64,000 nt of DNA, taken from contig JAWZYV010018255.1 in the NCBI GenBank assembly GCA_038373885.1, positions 496,001-560,000 of the forward strand, given 5' to 3'. Position numbers and translations under genes: made by a program. The notes below the pieces were generated by a model. It had not been told where the DNA came from. It did no database searches and saw only the letters and a list, made by a program, of their open reading frames with translations. The stretch's first letter is position 1. Each line of letters opens with the position of its first letter. Origin of the DNA: Cheiracanthium punctorium (Eukaryota > Arthropoda > Arachnida > Araneae > Cheiracanthiidae). Shown in pieces: positions 10,664 to 23,439 of the stretch.

Positions 10664-11944
10664 AAACTGCAATTTTCTACAAATTTGTAGTCGCAAAAGA
10701 TTTTTTTATGAGAGAGGCGGTAACACATTTCAGAACCAACATAAAATCATCTATAAACAGTCTAATTTCAATATTTCAGAGTTAGAGATTTTATAAATGA
10801 GTTATAATACTTTATGGTTGATATATATATGTGTGTATGTACTAAACAAAATCTTACAGGAAGTAATAATAAATAAAATTGTACTATGTAACACATAACT
10901 TTAGGGTAACATTTTGCTTTATTGTTCATTTTGTCTAGATAAAATTATTTTTTAAATGTTAGCTATTCTGAAAAGAAATTTTCTGATTCTGTACCTGTTG
11001 TATACTACATGATTCAAATTTTATTGAGGAAAGTGCTTTTATACACTAAAATAAGTATCATTAGTAACCTCACAGACTTAAAAAATGTCACCAGTTTAGA
11101 AGCCCTTTTCTCAATTTTAGTTCCCAAAATAGTAAAATTTTTGAATGATTTTGTAGTTAAAGAAATAAACATTTAGCTTCATTTAAGAAGGATTGGATAA
11201 AAGGATAAATTTAAAAACTTCATATATATATATAACAGAACATATAATACATTTATTTTTATAGCACGATTAAAAAAACAGATTAGAATGTTTGCTGAAA
11301 GCTCAATAGCAACTTAAAAAAAAGGGATTTGACAAAAACCAACACAAGATTTTCAAATGAGTCGCCTGGAGTAAGGTACAAGTAGCCAAAACTTTAAAAC
11401 AGTATGAAAATGGCGTTTTTTGGTTCAAAAAGTCGCCTAATCTTTAAATTAGTTGCAAAAGTCAACGGTGGACAAAATGTGTACATTAAAAACAGAGAAA
11501 GTAAAAATTTACCTGTACTATTTTCCCAACTGTTTTTAAACTGTAAAATCCAACTGGAAAACTGCAAAATCCACTTGCATGTATATCCTTAACTAACGAG
11601 ATTTCACTATCGAAGCAATTATAATTATTATTGCTCCTAACAGAGAAATCTCACTAGTCTATACCAATAAACCTTCTCGGAAGTTCTATACTAACGACCG
11701 GAAAAACTTTGTATCCTAAAAAGCGTACTTCATACGTATTTCCAGATGTAACTGGCCTCCCGCTCAACTTTTCAAGATTTGCGAAACGGAATGACACATC
11801 TAAAAAAAGAGGGTTACTATACTTATTGGACACTAAAACGCCCCACTTCCGTTTTAATGAAACTCGCCAATTTTCAAAGCAGCTAGCTAGCAGACCCCCC
11901 CCCCTGCACGCACTAATATTAACTTCGCGTTTTAGAAATATTTT
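10664..11944. other. AT-rich interval without recognisable gene
   Basis: Includes a 62-codon open frame at 11404-11592 with no domain and short TA runs at about 10822 and 11223. A C-run lies at 11896. Nothing else is supported. Confidence 0.5.
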
Positions 11945-11969
11945 ATGTGCATTATACACACACACGCAC

Positions 11970-12033
<64 letters not shown>
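11945..12033. repeat. (AC)/(AT)n microsatellite
   Basis: A short ACAC/GCAC part leads into a long alternating AT run. Open frames reading poly-(Tyr-Ile) on both strands here are artefacts of the repeat. Confidence 0.95.
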
Positions 12034-12036
<3 letters not shown>

Positions 12037-13096
12037 CTATCTTGCACATCTCAGATTAAAATAGACAAGCAAGTTTTTATTTTCTTTCTTCAAATACATA
12101 AAAAATTCATTTGTACTTCGTATAAATAATCTTAATTAATATAGCCAAATCCACGTTAACAGTTCGATTCTTGGTGCCTTATCTCGCAGCCGTGAGAAAT
12201 AAGTTGACTTAGCATTATTCCATAGACATATGCAACTCGTGCTTCCAGTTTCATACTTGAGGCCCGTAAAAAGGTGCGATAATAAAATATTTGATTCCAG
12301 AGCAATCGAAACCGCATAAAGAAAATAAAATTCCTAAATGAACCCCATTCCGTATTTTTGACTATTACATGAAAATACTTGTTCATTATTGTTTAATAAT
12401 TGCAGAATAACTCCAGGAGCTCTAATTTGTTTTATCGTAAATTTAAGCATTAGTTACCTAATTTATATTAAAAATTAAGTAATCTTTTGTTTTATCACTG
12501 CTATATTTAATATAATAAAAAATATCAATAGAAGCAATTATGTAGGCTATTAAAAATTTTAATTTAATCTAAAATTCTCTGAAAAAAAAAAGAGTACAGG
12601 ATCTGAGCTCTCATGGAAATTAAACTCTGACTGGTCTTCGTGTAATGCTTTCTAACATATTTCTGCACCCTAATTCGGTAGATTTTAAAAGGTGCTTGAC
12701 GTAGAAAAATGTCTCCAAATATGTTTTTCAGGAAAAGTTTAGCAAAATTGTAAAAAATTAATATAAATTATCAAAATTTTAAGATTAAAATTCATAATTC
12801 TGTACATAGTGGGGGTTTCACTGTCGGTGTAGTAAATATTTTTATAGCATACTGAACTCTTTTGTATTAGTTTAGTTTTTAGTACTAAAATATTTGAAGG
12901 CACAATATGAACTTCTCCCCTTACACCCCCCCTCCCATCCTCAAAAAAAAAAAAAAAAAAAATTCTTAGTAGTGACCCTGCCTTTGGGTTCCCGGAACTT
13001 AAATCCCCTAACACTTCTACACAGTATAAATGTGAAACAATATTATTTAATTAAAATAACGAAATTTTATGCCAACACTACGAAATATATACAGGC
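12034..13096. other. Interval without gene; C-rich and A-rich runs
   Basis: Open frames of 76-92 codons on both strands (12156-13172) overlap simple sequence at 12915-12961 (C-rich then ~19 A) and have no domain. The poly-A following a C-rich block could be a decayed retroposon tail, but no head is visible. Confidence 0.4.
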
Positions 13097-13198
13097 CCAT
13101 TACTGCCAAATAGTGCTGGCCCGGTACATTTTAAGCAGTACCACGCCATTAACTTTTCTTTGCATGTCATAGACAAATGGCAGTTCGCCGTTACTAGT

Positions 13199-14430
13199 TA
13201 CACTATCTGGCCAAAACTATCCGGACACCCCCCTAAAAATGTGGTTTTGGCGGGTGACGCAAATTTGATGCGTAATCGAAAGCTATTAAAGTGATGGTAG
13301 TGGTTTGTCCGGTTGTATGTATGCGTTTGTGAAGCAATGAGTAAGTCAAAGGAGCTTAGTGAGTTCGATCGTGGCAGTATAGTGGGATGCCACTTTTGTG
13401 GGAAATCAGTTCATGAGATTGCGGACATTCTACAGAAGCCTAAATCCACTATGAGTGATGTAATTGTGAAGTGCAAACGTCGAGGCAGTGAAACTGCAGC
13501 AAAACTGAGTAGTAGAGCGAAAAACTTAGTGAACGGAGACGCAGAACTCTGAAAAGGGTAGTGGAAAACAATCGCAAGTCCTCGTTGGTAGAAATTTCTC
13601 AGGAGGTCAAAAGTTAATCAGAACTAGTGTTAGCAGCAGGACTTTTTGTCGAGAGTTAAACAACTTGGGATTCCATGGTCGGGCAGTCGCTCACAAGCGG
13701 AACACCACTCCACAGAATGCGAAGCATCGATTGCAATGGTGCAGAGATCACCCTCATTGGACTGTGGACGTGTGGAAAACTGTTTTTTGGAGTGATGAAT
13801 CTCGCTTCACAGTCTGGCTGTCGGAGGGATGAGTCTGAGTTTGGCGGATCCCCGGGGAACGTTTTTTGCGTGACTGAATTGTGCAGACTCTTAAGTTTTG
13901 TGGTGGCGGTATAATGGTGGTGGGCGTTTCTTCTGTTTGAGCCTGGGTCCGTTATTTCCTGTGGTTGGAAACATGAACTCTGTGATGTAGGTGGACATTC
14001 TGGACAATGCTGCAAAACCAACTCTGTGGCAGTATTACGGGGAAGGCCCATATCTCTTCCAGCAGGATAACTGCTCCATTCACACATCGAGGCTTGCACA
14101 GACGTGGTTTGAGGAAATGAGCGTTCAAAAACTGGACTGGCCTTCTCAGATCTCCGATCTTAATCCCACAGAACACCTCTGGTACGAATTAGAGCGCATA
14201 TTACATAGCCAGCCAAATCGACCATCTTCACTGCAAGCACTCACTTCAGCCGTGATGGACGCCTGGAAGTCAATTCTTACGGTCACCTGTCAAAAACTAG
14301 TTCAAAGTCTTCCCAGAGGTGTAGGCTGTCATCGATGCAAAAGGGGGACCAACATCATATTAAATATGTGCCTCAGGACGCTCCAAGTCCATACCACTGG
14401 GTGTCCGGATACTTTTGGCCAGATAGTGTA
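13199..14430 (+). mobile_element. Tc1 element with TA target duplication (body 13201-14428)
   Basis: The left terminus 'cactatctggccaaaa' with 'ctatccggacaccc' is mirrored at the right by 'gggtgtccggatac' and 'ttttggccagatagtg'. TA flanks both ends (13199-13200, 14429-14430). Body length is 1228 bp, close to a full Tc1 (1.2-1.3 kb), so it looks full length but mutated. It carries a decayed transposase on the + strand. Confidence 0.95.
13337..14370 (+). pseudogene. Tc1 transposase pseudogene (DD34E type)
   Basis: The start 'MSKSKELSEFDRGSIVGCHF' is the paired-like helix-turn-helix of Tc1 transposases that binds the inverted repeats. The middle at about 13718-13825 reads 'NAKHRLQWCRDHPHWTVDVW' and 'FWSDESRFTVW', with the first catalytic Asp. 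The second Asp is in 'LFQQDNCSIHTSR' (about 14052-14090) and the Glu in 'LNPTEHLWYELE' (about 14160-14195), as in the DD34E triad. Reading requires at least two frame changes (after ~13552 and between 13830 and 13991) and passes stops at 13550 and 13829, so no active enzyme can be made. Such enzymes cut and paste their element into TA sites in the nucleus. Family assignment is firm. Confidence 0.95.
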
Positions 14431-14563
14431 TATACTGGCGCATATGCACTTTTCAGAAACTGGTACTCCAGGGACTTCCAGACGATGGAAATCTACCTTG
14501 CTCCCGGTATAGGGCACTTTGCCAGCTCGACGGGTACCCGGCCGTCATTTTGCGGGCAGTAAT

Positions 14564-16510
14564 GTGTTTTCTGAGGAGGCAACGCTTCATTTTCAGTCAA
14601 AATTAGCACGAGGAATTCGAGATTCTGGAGCTCAGTAAAAACACTATGTGAGTAAGGAACTCGAAAACCGAAAGTAAATGCGTTGTGCCCTGACATGCAG
14701 CGGAGTCATCAGACCATTTTTTATCGAAGAGAAAGCAATAACCGCAGGTGTGACATGCTTTTAATAGGCCTATTATCTAAATTCGTGGCACCACAGTTCG
14801 ATAATTTCTAATATAACGGTTTGCTCCTTTTTCCTGCAAGATGGCACACCGCCACATTGCGGCCTCCATAATCGTAATTTCTTTGATGAAAAACCTCCAG
14901 TTGAGTGGGTAGGACAAGATGGCTTAATTTTCTGGCCTATTCGTTCACCTGAAATCACACGCTTGAACGCCAATAGACACTCAGTGAACACTTTAGTTCT
15001 GCTTGTATGCATACAATTGAAAATGGTATATCTTTCTATCAAGTTACTCTATAATGAATTTTATAAAAAGCCTTCACAAGTATTACTTTTCCATATGTGA
15101 TTCTTACTACTTATATTTTCGTGCAGATATCTTTTGCTAGTTTTCTGTTCTTTGAATTTTTATTATGTACGTCTAAATGGAGTAAAATAATTATTTTGGC
15201 AAACTGTTCAACCAGAAATGTAAATTTTTAAATTCATGTAAGACAAAATGTACTGACAAAAAGTAGTCCGTTCCATAGCTACATTCATCAACAGCATTTA
15301 AAAATAAAAAATTGCTAGTCACAAGAGAATTGTTATCAGGGTGTTTTTTCTTATATACAAGCATTCTTTGTAAATCAATATGTCAGAAGAAACTTTTCCC
15401 TTCGTCAAAAGAAAGATTACTTTGGTAGGGAAAAGAATAAAGTTAAACTTGAATGAATATATATAAAGCGTCTCAATTGAAAAACATTTTATCACCAAAA
15501 CGGGATTTTTGTTCCTGCCATGCTTTACGTTTATTTACTTTTTTATGCTTACATATTTTACAGTTGCAGTGCATTTTTATCAAGTTACTTCATATGCTAA
15601 AAACCTTTTTATTTACAAAAACTTTCCACTGATTTTCATAATTTTTTAGATTTTTTTTATTTTCTTACTAAATACAGAGTAGAGTCCCTCACTCAAGAAA
15701 AATTTTAAATATAAAATTGTAAAAAAATCTGTGAAATATTTTAAGAAATTGAAATTAAAGAGTCTTTTTTTCTCGGTACCTCGGAAGAGTTTTTTATTTT
15801 TTTTTTTTATTCAGCGACGTTGAAGTTCAAGAGATAGGTAATGAATAATTGGAAAGCACAAATACATCGTAGTCATCAAAGAAGACAAACCAAATTAGAA
15901 TGAAATATTTTTTAAATTTCTGCGATGATGGGCCACCTAATTTATGGTAAATATGAGACCAATAAATGTCCCAGTTATTTGCATAGTATCAAAATTTAAG
16001 AACATATTCCTTAAAGTATCACCTACGATTTAATAACTACACATCAATTTCACGTCTTTTTGAATTTTAATAAGAATCTTACATTCGCATACAGAACCTT
16101 TATGTCTAAAAACAAATAACATCATAAGTTTATATTCTTCAAGACTAAGACATATGCTTTTTTTTAGTGCGATTCCAATTACCTTATTGATGTTATAACT
16201 GACGTTTCAAACTGCCTGATATTCTTTTGTGTTAAGACGCTTGGGACAAATGCTTTTCTGCCGCCATTCTATTTTTTGATGCAGTACATTATCATCTCCA
16301 TTTTTTCTCTGACCTGCAGAATGAATGAGAAGCGATTTGCTGCCCTATTACTTCGTTGTACATGTGAACGAAACTGTGTTAAAATCAGTACTTATGAAAG
16401 ATTTTAGTTATCAATTCAGGATTAGTACTGGTCATGTATTTACTTTAAAAAATCCGGACTTTTAAAATACTGTCTTAAAACTGTCTGATATTTTTAAAAA
16501 ATGTCCTGTT

Positions 16511-16563
<53 letters not shown>

Positions 16564-17052
16564 ATACGATAAGAAGTTCTCTCGAGTATCTCAAGTAATA
16601 GGACATTTCAGATAAATTTTTCACAGTTCAAAATTTCAAAAGAGCTGCCAGCAATGAGAATTCATATATTTGTGAAAGTTACGTACCTAATACTCGCACT
16701 ATAATGCATTAAGAATTGATTCGGAGCAATAACAGAAACAATTGACATTTTTATGTTTAGTAATCTTTAATTTCTGTTGCTGCTTCTAGTGTTATAATTT
16801 TTTTTAAATCTATAAACCAATTGAAAGTTATAATGTAAAAGAATATAAGAAAGAAAAGAACGTTTGTGATAAAAATTCATTAGGTTTCCATTTTACTGAC
16901 ATATGTTTGAAAAGTAAGATAGTTACAAAGTTTTGTTAGAACATTTAAAGCATGCAGAATGATGATTTTCGGCAATAAAATATCTATAATTTAAACTTGG
17001 GGACATGCATGTGTTCAGATTACCATATATCATGAATTCTAGACCAGTCTAT
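14564..17052. other. AT-rich interval without recognisable gene
   Basis: Short frames at 14773-15042 have no domain. Contains T-runs near 15791 and an (AT)n microsatellite at 16517-16560. Nothing else supported. Confidence 0.5.
16517..16560. repeat. (AT)n microsatellite
   Basis: About 40 bases of alternating AT. Confidence 0.95.
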
Positions 17053-18072
17053 ACCGGGTGATTCAAAATAGATGTTAACGCAGTGATCTTCAAACCATGA
17101 GTTTTCGAAATATGCTTTCAATAATAAAAGTTCGTCAAATAAAGAGTAGTTTTCAGATACGGCAATTTGTGACTAGGAGCTGTACACATATTAAAATTCG
17201 AAATTTTAATTTTTATATGGTCCCTCCTTTCCTATCACATTTAATTTGAAAAAAAAAAAATATTCCATGTTTTTGACTGGAATAATTAGCGGGTTGTTTA
17301 AGGTTAAAAATGACGACTTTGAACACTTTACCTACTGTGTTGGCATCCTTTTTAAAGCGAAAATGTCCTTACTGTAGGGGACCAACTATGAGTTGATAAA
17401 AATTAAATGATGATCCCTTTGTTGGAATATTTCAATTAGACATATTGAAGCACCTGAAATTTTCAGATACAATTTCGTTAAGTACTGATAGGTACTGCGT
17501 TATGAAATAATCTATAATTTAGTCGTCTAAGAGGTCATCCGCACATTTATAAACGCTTCAAGAGATGAAATTTTGAAAAGGAATAGAGAATGACGAATTA
17601 ACGGTTAACTTTCGCTAGAAACTGCCAAATGTGCATGATAGGAAAATTCTAACTGAGATAGGATTTCAGGAGTCACATGTAGCTGTCGAATAACCATTAA
17701 CATAAACTAATGTCAGTTGAAAAGTAATTTAATTTTACTGACTTTCTAGGCATCCCCTTAGTATTTGGCGACAAATGCTGAAATTTGTAACTTGCGGTAT
17801 CTTGGTAACCATTCCACTCAGAAACTTGTTTTTTTAAATTTATTTATTTACCTTCTTACATACTGAGCACCATTTTTACAAGTATAAGAGATAGGAAAGG
17901 GGGGGCGTATAAAAAATAAATTTCGCATTTTAAATATGAACAACCCCTTGTTGAAAAATCGCCTTATCTGAAAACTGCTCTTTATTAGAGGAACTTTTTT
18001 AATTAAAAGTATCTTTCGATCACATACAGTTTAAAATATAACTGCTTTAATATATATTTTGAATCACCCGGT
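17053..18072. mobile_element. Non-autonomous element with long (~240-bp) inverted repeats
   Basis: The left end 'accgggtgattcaaaata' at 17053 is the inverse of 'tattttgaatcacccggt' ending 18072. Similarity continues deep inside: 'aaataaagagtagttttcag' (about 17139-17158) pairs with 'ctgaaaactgctctttatta' (about 17969-17988), and the C/T-rich 'ccctcctttcctatc' (about 17222-17236) pairs with 'gataggaaagggggg' (about 17891-17905). Arms of roughly 240 bp enclose a ~500-bp middle with no open frame. Termini of the type 'ccgggtgattcaaaa' suggest the IS630/Tc1/mariner group, but the flanking TA duplication is not clean. Confidence 0.8.
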
Positions 18073-19458
18073 TTAGATTTTTAATATATTATGGAAATAG
18101 TTTGTTGAACAATATTTCTTTAATTTTTACATTGTAACATTGTTAAAGAACTGAAGAATACAGAAACAATTTTAGCACGGTTCAGGGGAATTCTTGTAAA
18201 ATAAAGTGTGTTTTGTTGAACATTTGATAAAATAATGCACCCATTTTATATTCTGATTACAATATATAGTTTTGAAGTATGCTGAAGATATTTAAAATAC
18301 AATTTTTGTGTGCTTATTGAAGTCTGTTTAGACTTAACTAATTTTGATACTATTCATATTTATATAAAACATCTCTTCAAGGGGTTACTTGAAAAAACGC
18401 CATTAGCACCTTTAATCAAAGCAATGTAGAAAGACTAAAGACAATGACTAAAAGCAATGTTGAAAACTTATTTAAAGCAACAATATTAATATTCAGGAGT
18501 ATATAGTAAGCAAAATCCTCTATTTTCTTATAAAAAATATAAATAAAGATAACAATTAACAATCTTTGTACTGATCCGAATACTCAAACGCACATGACTT
18601 TTGACACATAGTAAAAAATGCCAGCTTTTTTATTCTTTATAGTATGTTTTAAAATAACATTGAATAAAGTCGACGTTTTTTTTAGAATTTATTTCTATAT
18701 CATTTACTTTTCTTAAATAAATCAAAACTTTTTGCAATTCTGCTTTATTTCTTAAAACGCTTAATTTCATCAATTCTGTGACTGAAAGCGTTAATAGACA
18801 AACATCCAAAATGTGTAAATAATATCGCGTATGAAAAAGAAATAATTTCATTAAATATTTTGAAAAACTGTCAGACTTGTCAAAAGACTTTTTTAATACC
18901 TCTCCAGTAAAGATATTCCCCTGCAAAAACATTTGTTTTATCAATTAAACAACGTAAAATGTCGATAAAATGGAAAAGCTGAAGAGACGTTTTTAACGTT
19001 TTAAAAAATAAAAGTATGCAGAGAGCTTTTAATATGTTCGTGTGAAAATGAAAGAAGTTCCAGTATTTCAGGCATACATATCTAAATTATCCGTTTATTT
19101 TTTTAAATAAAAAAACAGTGTTTAAAGCAGTATTATTTTTAAAGGAAACGTTTTCTTTAATAAAATAAGTAAAATTTTAAATCCAGAGTTAATTTTTATC
19201 GGAAATGTAAATGTTAGTCTAAGATAAATTTGAGTCATAGTATAAATTTTGCTTTTGAACTTCATTTTAAATTAGAAAACTTTTAAAAAAGGTAAAAGAT
19301 TGTAGAACTACTTTTTTGACAGGATCTTTTTACCAAGTCTCATTGATTTCCACAATGTGTGTGCGTTAAGTTTTGAAAGGAATTTGGGAAGAGCATATGA
19401 AATTCATTCACCAAATGCAGAAGATAGAAAATACTTAAAATATGACCAAGCTTACAGT
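18073..19458. other. AT-rich interval without recognisable gene
   Basis: A 104-codon antisense frame (18630-18944) has no motif I recognise and a composition (Lys, Leu, Phe, Asn rich) expected of translated AT-rich DNA. I treat it as chance. Confidence 0.5.
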
Positions 19459-19860
19459 ACATATTTATTTCTGTAAATTACACCGGTCTACACGATTTTT
19501 TATTTCTTTTATGTTCGTATGAGCAAACAATATTACAAACAAATAATAATATTACAAATAATACTACAAATAATAATACAATCAATACTACAGAGTTACA
19601 AATAATAATACAGTTTACTTTAAGGTTAATGAAAGCGCTGTCATCTTTCGTTTAAGAAATAAATTAAAATATACTTATCGACGTAAATCAGACAAAATCA
19701 AACTTTAAGAACTAAAAATGAAAGTTTAAGTGTTTTTCAATGTCTAGAATCATAATTTAAGTATGAGTACAGACCCCCCCCCCAAAAAAAAAAAAAAAAA
19801 AATGTTGACCGGTGTTATTGGACGTTCACAAGTCATATTTATTTCTATAAATTATTGGAC
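19459..19860. repeat. Repeat cluster: direct repeat, ACAAATAATA array, C/A run
   Basis: 'catatttatttct-taaatta' occurs at 19459 and again at 19835. Between them lie an irregular (ACAAATAATA)-like array (about 19540-19615) and a C-run plus A-run at 19774-19801. 'ttacaccggtctaca' (19480) is near-inverse to 'gttgaccggtgtta' (19803). The structure suggests duplication around a decayed insertion; identity unknown. Confidence 0.45.
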
Positions 19861-19866
19861 GTACAC

Positions 19867-20760
19867 TAGGGCGCAAAAGTTTTGAAACGGTACGTTTTTC
19901 CATCTGAACGTTTTCTGCAAGCAAAATTTCTTAATGAAATAACTTAGCAATTTGTAAGTTTTAGTCCTCGTACCTGGTGTGCAACTAATAATATATGCAA
20001 AAATCGTTAATTAAAAAAGTACGAATCGTAAAATTGAAAAGCTGAATGCAAATGTATTGAGACAGTTCAGTTTTTCTAAACTTTAGCGGAAATTAGTCGT
20101 CTTAGTGTAACAAAGAGCAGCAATATTTAGTATGTGGCTGCATATCCTTATGCTTTGAGGACTACGGCACATCGTCTGGACATGGAATCAGCAAGGCCTT
20201 CTATGGGCCTAGGAAATTTTGTCCATTAACATTGAAGATCCTGAAGGAGTTCTACTTTTGATGAATGCTAACGTGTTTCAACTTTTATTTCAATGTAATC
20301 CCAAAGGTGTTCAATTAGAATAAAGTCAGATGATTCAATCGGATCGTACAAAACTTGAACTTTTTTTTAGCTGTAAATGCATTTTTCACCATTCTTGAGA
20401 CTTTGGATCATTGCCTTGGTGAAACTTCCATCCATGAGCGCATCCGTTGGAGAACGTAAGGCAGAATGCAATCTATTATTTTTTTTTACAAACATATGAA
20501 CCAGTAATCCGACGTTGTCATTGTGGAAATCTTCCGAGATCATTACTGATCAGTTTTCTTGCATTTCTCTTGGAAAGCAGGGAAACCAGATTTACACTTC
20601 TGGTACGGATTTACACCTTTGAAACGGCTGTAGCTTTGGTATGGCCCATCCTGGGGAATTTTGGACAGTGAAAAAAACTTGTGACAGTGAATAAACCATC
20701 ATTTCCAAACAAATGAATTTTCATTCAGTGTTCCAAACGTTTTTAGTCTTAGATTGTAGA
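19867..20760 (-). mobile_element. Degraded Tc1-like element
   Basis: The left end 'cactagggcgcaaaagtttt' resembles the terminus of many arthropod Tc1-like elements. The right partner is not found, so that end is truncated or mutated. Antisense coding remnants confirm the family. Confidence 0.65.
20125..20330 (-). pseudogene. Tc1-like transposase C-terminal remnant
   Basis: Read on the minus strand, the segment gives 'YIEIKVETR', a stop, 'SSKVELLQDLQC', then 'LADSMSRRCAVVLKA' and a final 'GYAATY' before a stop. This matches the end of Tc1-like transposases, where the DD34E Glu (NP-I-E-LW) is followed by 'R..S...L...L' and a conserved 'SM.RR...V...GY.T.Y' tail. Several stops interrupt it. N-terminal parts upstream (20400-20690, minus) are only faintly readable. 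The protein once cut its own element from TA sites; this copy is dead. Confidence 0.75.
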
Positions 20761-20929
20761 TACACATTGTGACTTGTGTAAATATCACATTTTGTGATTA
20801 TTTGATCACATATCAAAATATCAATTTATATATATAATTTATAATTTATAATTCTATTAAGCATGCTGTAAAGCTGATAAAAAATTATTAATTTCATTTT
20901 CAAATAATCAGTAATAAAAAAATCCTTTG

Positions 20930-21250
20930 TTTTTTATAGCAATGGAATGCCTGTCCCCCACGGAGGGCTTTCCTTCTATAGGCTTAGAGCCCTAGTACCT
21001 ACAAGCATAGGTACATACATACGTGAACGAACAGAGGTCACAAAAAACTAGTCCAAATGGACTTGCAATCGGTCAAAATTGATCGTACATGCTTACATAC
21101 ATACATATACACATATGTTTAAACATAACGCGGAAACTCTTCGAAAGAGTTAGAAACGACCACAATCGATTTTTCCTTCAAGTAAGGAATTCGTACAGAT
21201 TTTGTGTGCGGTCACAATACGTCCTTTACTTAGTAAAAGGAAGTAAAAAC
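20930..21250 (+). repeat. LINE 3'-tail-like repeat (copy 2)
   Basis: Contains tacatacatac runs (21010, 21095), a blunt end 'cctttacttagtaaaagg' plus 'aagtaaaaac' at 21223-21250, and 'gaccacaatcgat' subterminal sequence. This end is similar in form to 745-775 and 40620-40680. It looks like a 5'-truncated RTE-like LINE tail without coding sequence. Confidence 0.5.
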
Positions 21251-23439
21251 AATCCTTAAATATTATAAGCAAGCAACAAAATAATCATGAAGCTCCGATT
21301 TTGTTTTGAGTCCTTAACTAATTGAATTATATATCTCTATGAATTTTTAATTACAGTTATTTTAAGAACCAGACTTTTCAGTCATGGGATCAAATAAACT
21401 GTAACTTCCTTCAGCATTGTTGTTAAATTTTGTGCCTATTTCTAAATACTATCGAACACTAAATAAATGAGAAAAAGTACCTATGTATTTTGATTTAAAA
21501 GAGATTTTTTTTCGAAAAATGTATACATGTGTAAATTATCGGAAATAATGTGAGCCGGATCATAGATATTTTACAGTTATTTTAAATATTTTTCTGCTAT
21601 TCTGTCCTTAATGGTAATGTTAAATTTATCGATAATTCTTTTTCGTGCAGGACTACCATAGTAATGAAAAAGAAAAAAAAAACACAAGAAAATGAGTCAG
21701 ACACAACTGAATTCAAATAGATAGCACATTTTTTTAAATTTTCATTCAAATGATAACTTATTAAACTTAATATTCAGAGAGCATTTTAAATTATGTTGAA
21801 GTAACAGAAGAGTGCAATATTAGTTAAAGAAACTGCTTACATTTTCTTCTGCCGGATTATTGATTTCCAATAACCAATCAATAAAATTGTCAATCTTTTC
21901 AAAAACTAAAGTGCTTTTACGTTCTAATTTTTTACTCTGAATTCCTGGAGTTTTTTATTTTAAATAAGCTAAAAAAAGCGTCTAAAACGTGTGTAATATT
22001 TTGCTAATTTGCTACTTTGGAAAGGTTTTTTATCTTTACAAAGTGAATTTCAGCGCTTACTTTTGCATTAAACTTTATTTTTACTTTTGCATTGCATTAA
22101 AAGCAAACAAACTATATTTTGTTGCAAAGATATCAAGAGAACAAAAATTTTAGCAAATGAGTTTCGCATTTCAAACTGGAGTTTCAAAACGAAATACTGA
22201 TAACCAATTCAAATATTTGTACTGATGTTTAAGTAGGAAATTTTGTAGTGAATTCTATTGATACATTTTTTAAAATTATTATATTCATAGCATTTTTGAA
22301 AAGATAAATTTTAAAAAGTCTGTATACCACGAATTCAATGAATGCTTGTGAAATATATTTTGAGTAATTTTTTACATGGCTAATGTGAACATAATTTGTC
22401 TTTCCTATTTTGAAAGGTTCAACAGAATAAAAGATGGGATATTTCAGTGATAGTTTCATCCATATAAGACTTCGAATAAATCTAACCCTGGAAGTAAAAT
22501 TCATTGTCAACACATATAATATTTGAAATCTAAGAATATACTATCAAAAATATAATTTTTTTTAAATTTAGAATGTGACAATTTATATTTTAATAATTTT
22601 CTCAATATTTCTGTGAACACAGCTCACAAAGAGGTCATTACTTTCATCAGAGACAAAAACGAATTGAAATGACATATGTAATTTGTTTAAATTACATATT
22701 TTAAAATGATACAGTTTTAATTTAAATAGATTTAGCAGGACTAAATTATTTTAAATACTACAGAATTGATAACTGATTTTCAAATTAATATCGTTGTGAT
22801 TGTTGTACTTAATAACAGTAAATATACTTGATATTTTGGAATGAAAGTGCGTTAAAAACACTTTATATACTATATTATACCGTTCATCAATATATTCTTT
22901 GTTCTCACACTGCAAATTTTCATGATTACACTATTCATGAATATGATGAATGCGTGAGAGCAACTTTACACACAGGGAATGGGCGCCCGTTTACCCCCCT
23001 GCCTCCCTCTAAGTTTTACATTTAGTCACTCGTCCATAAGACGGCCAAAATAATCTATCCACTCTGAGGTGGACATTAAAGTGCAAAAAATAATTTCAAT
23101 TCATAGCGTATACCAATTTTGATTGTGCACTACGACGGAAAACTAATGCAAAATATGACTGGAAAAGCAAAGGAGGGTCTTCTACCTGTTCTCCTTTGTA
23201 TGAGAACCAAATATTGATTATCAAATCCTGGGTGTTGCTAAAATACAGCGAGGGACAGGGATTGCTATATGACAAATGTCGTTGCCAAACTGTTAGATAA
23301 ATGGTCACTTACTGAGCTCGTACGGGGCATGCCCTTCGATATGACATGCAGTAATAACTGGTACTAAAAATTGGAGCATGTTTGACATTAGAACAAAAGA
23401 TGAAAAAACAGCTTTTATATTTGGAGTGCACCACACGTT
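21251..23439. other. AT-rich interval without recognisable gene
   Basis: Antisense frames at 22229-22513 (94 codons) and 23096-23308 and a + frame at 22828-23025 show no domain or splice context. Nothing is supported beyond AT-rich sequence. Confidence 0.45.

Larger units (their letters stand above)
13097..14563. mobile_element. Inverted-repeat element split by a Tc1 insertion
   Basis: 'cattactgcc' followed by 'tgctggcccggtac' at 13097-13127 is mirrored by 'gtacccggccgtca' and 'gggcagtaatg' at 14534-14563. The two blocks are now 1.4 kb apart because a Tc1 element (13201-14428) sits between them; removing it leaves only ~240 bp. The repeat vocabulary matches the GC-rich patch at 10060-10470, so both probably belong to one non-autonomous family. 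Confidence 0.5.

Noticed and set aside
11654..12049. 131-codon and 108-codon open frames on opposite strands with Tyr-Ile repeats
   Set aside because: They are translations of an (AT)n microsatellite with random flanks; no domain.
18630..18944. 104-codon antisense frame
   Set aside because: Composition matches translated AT-rich DNA; no motif or splice support.
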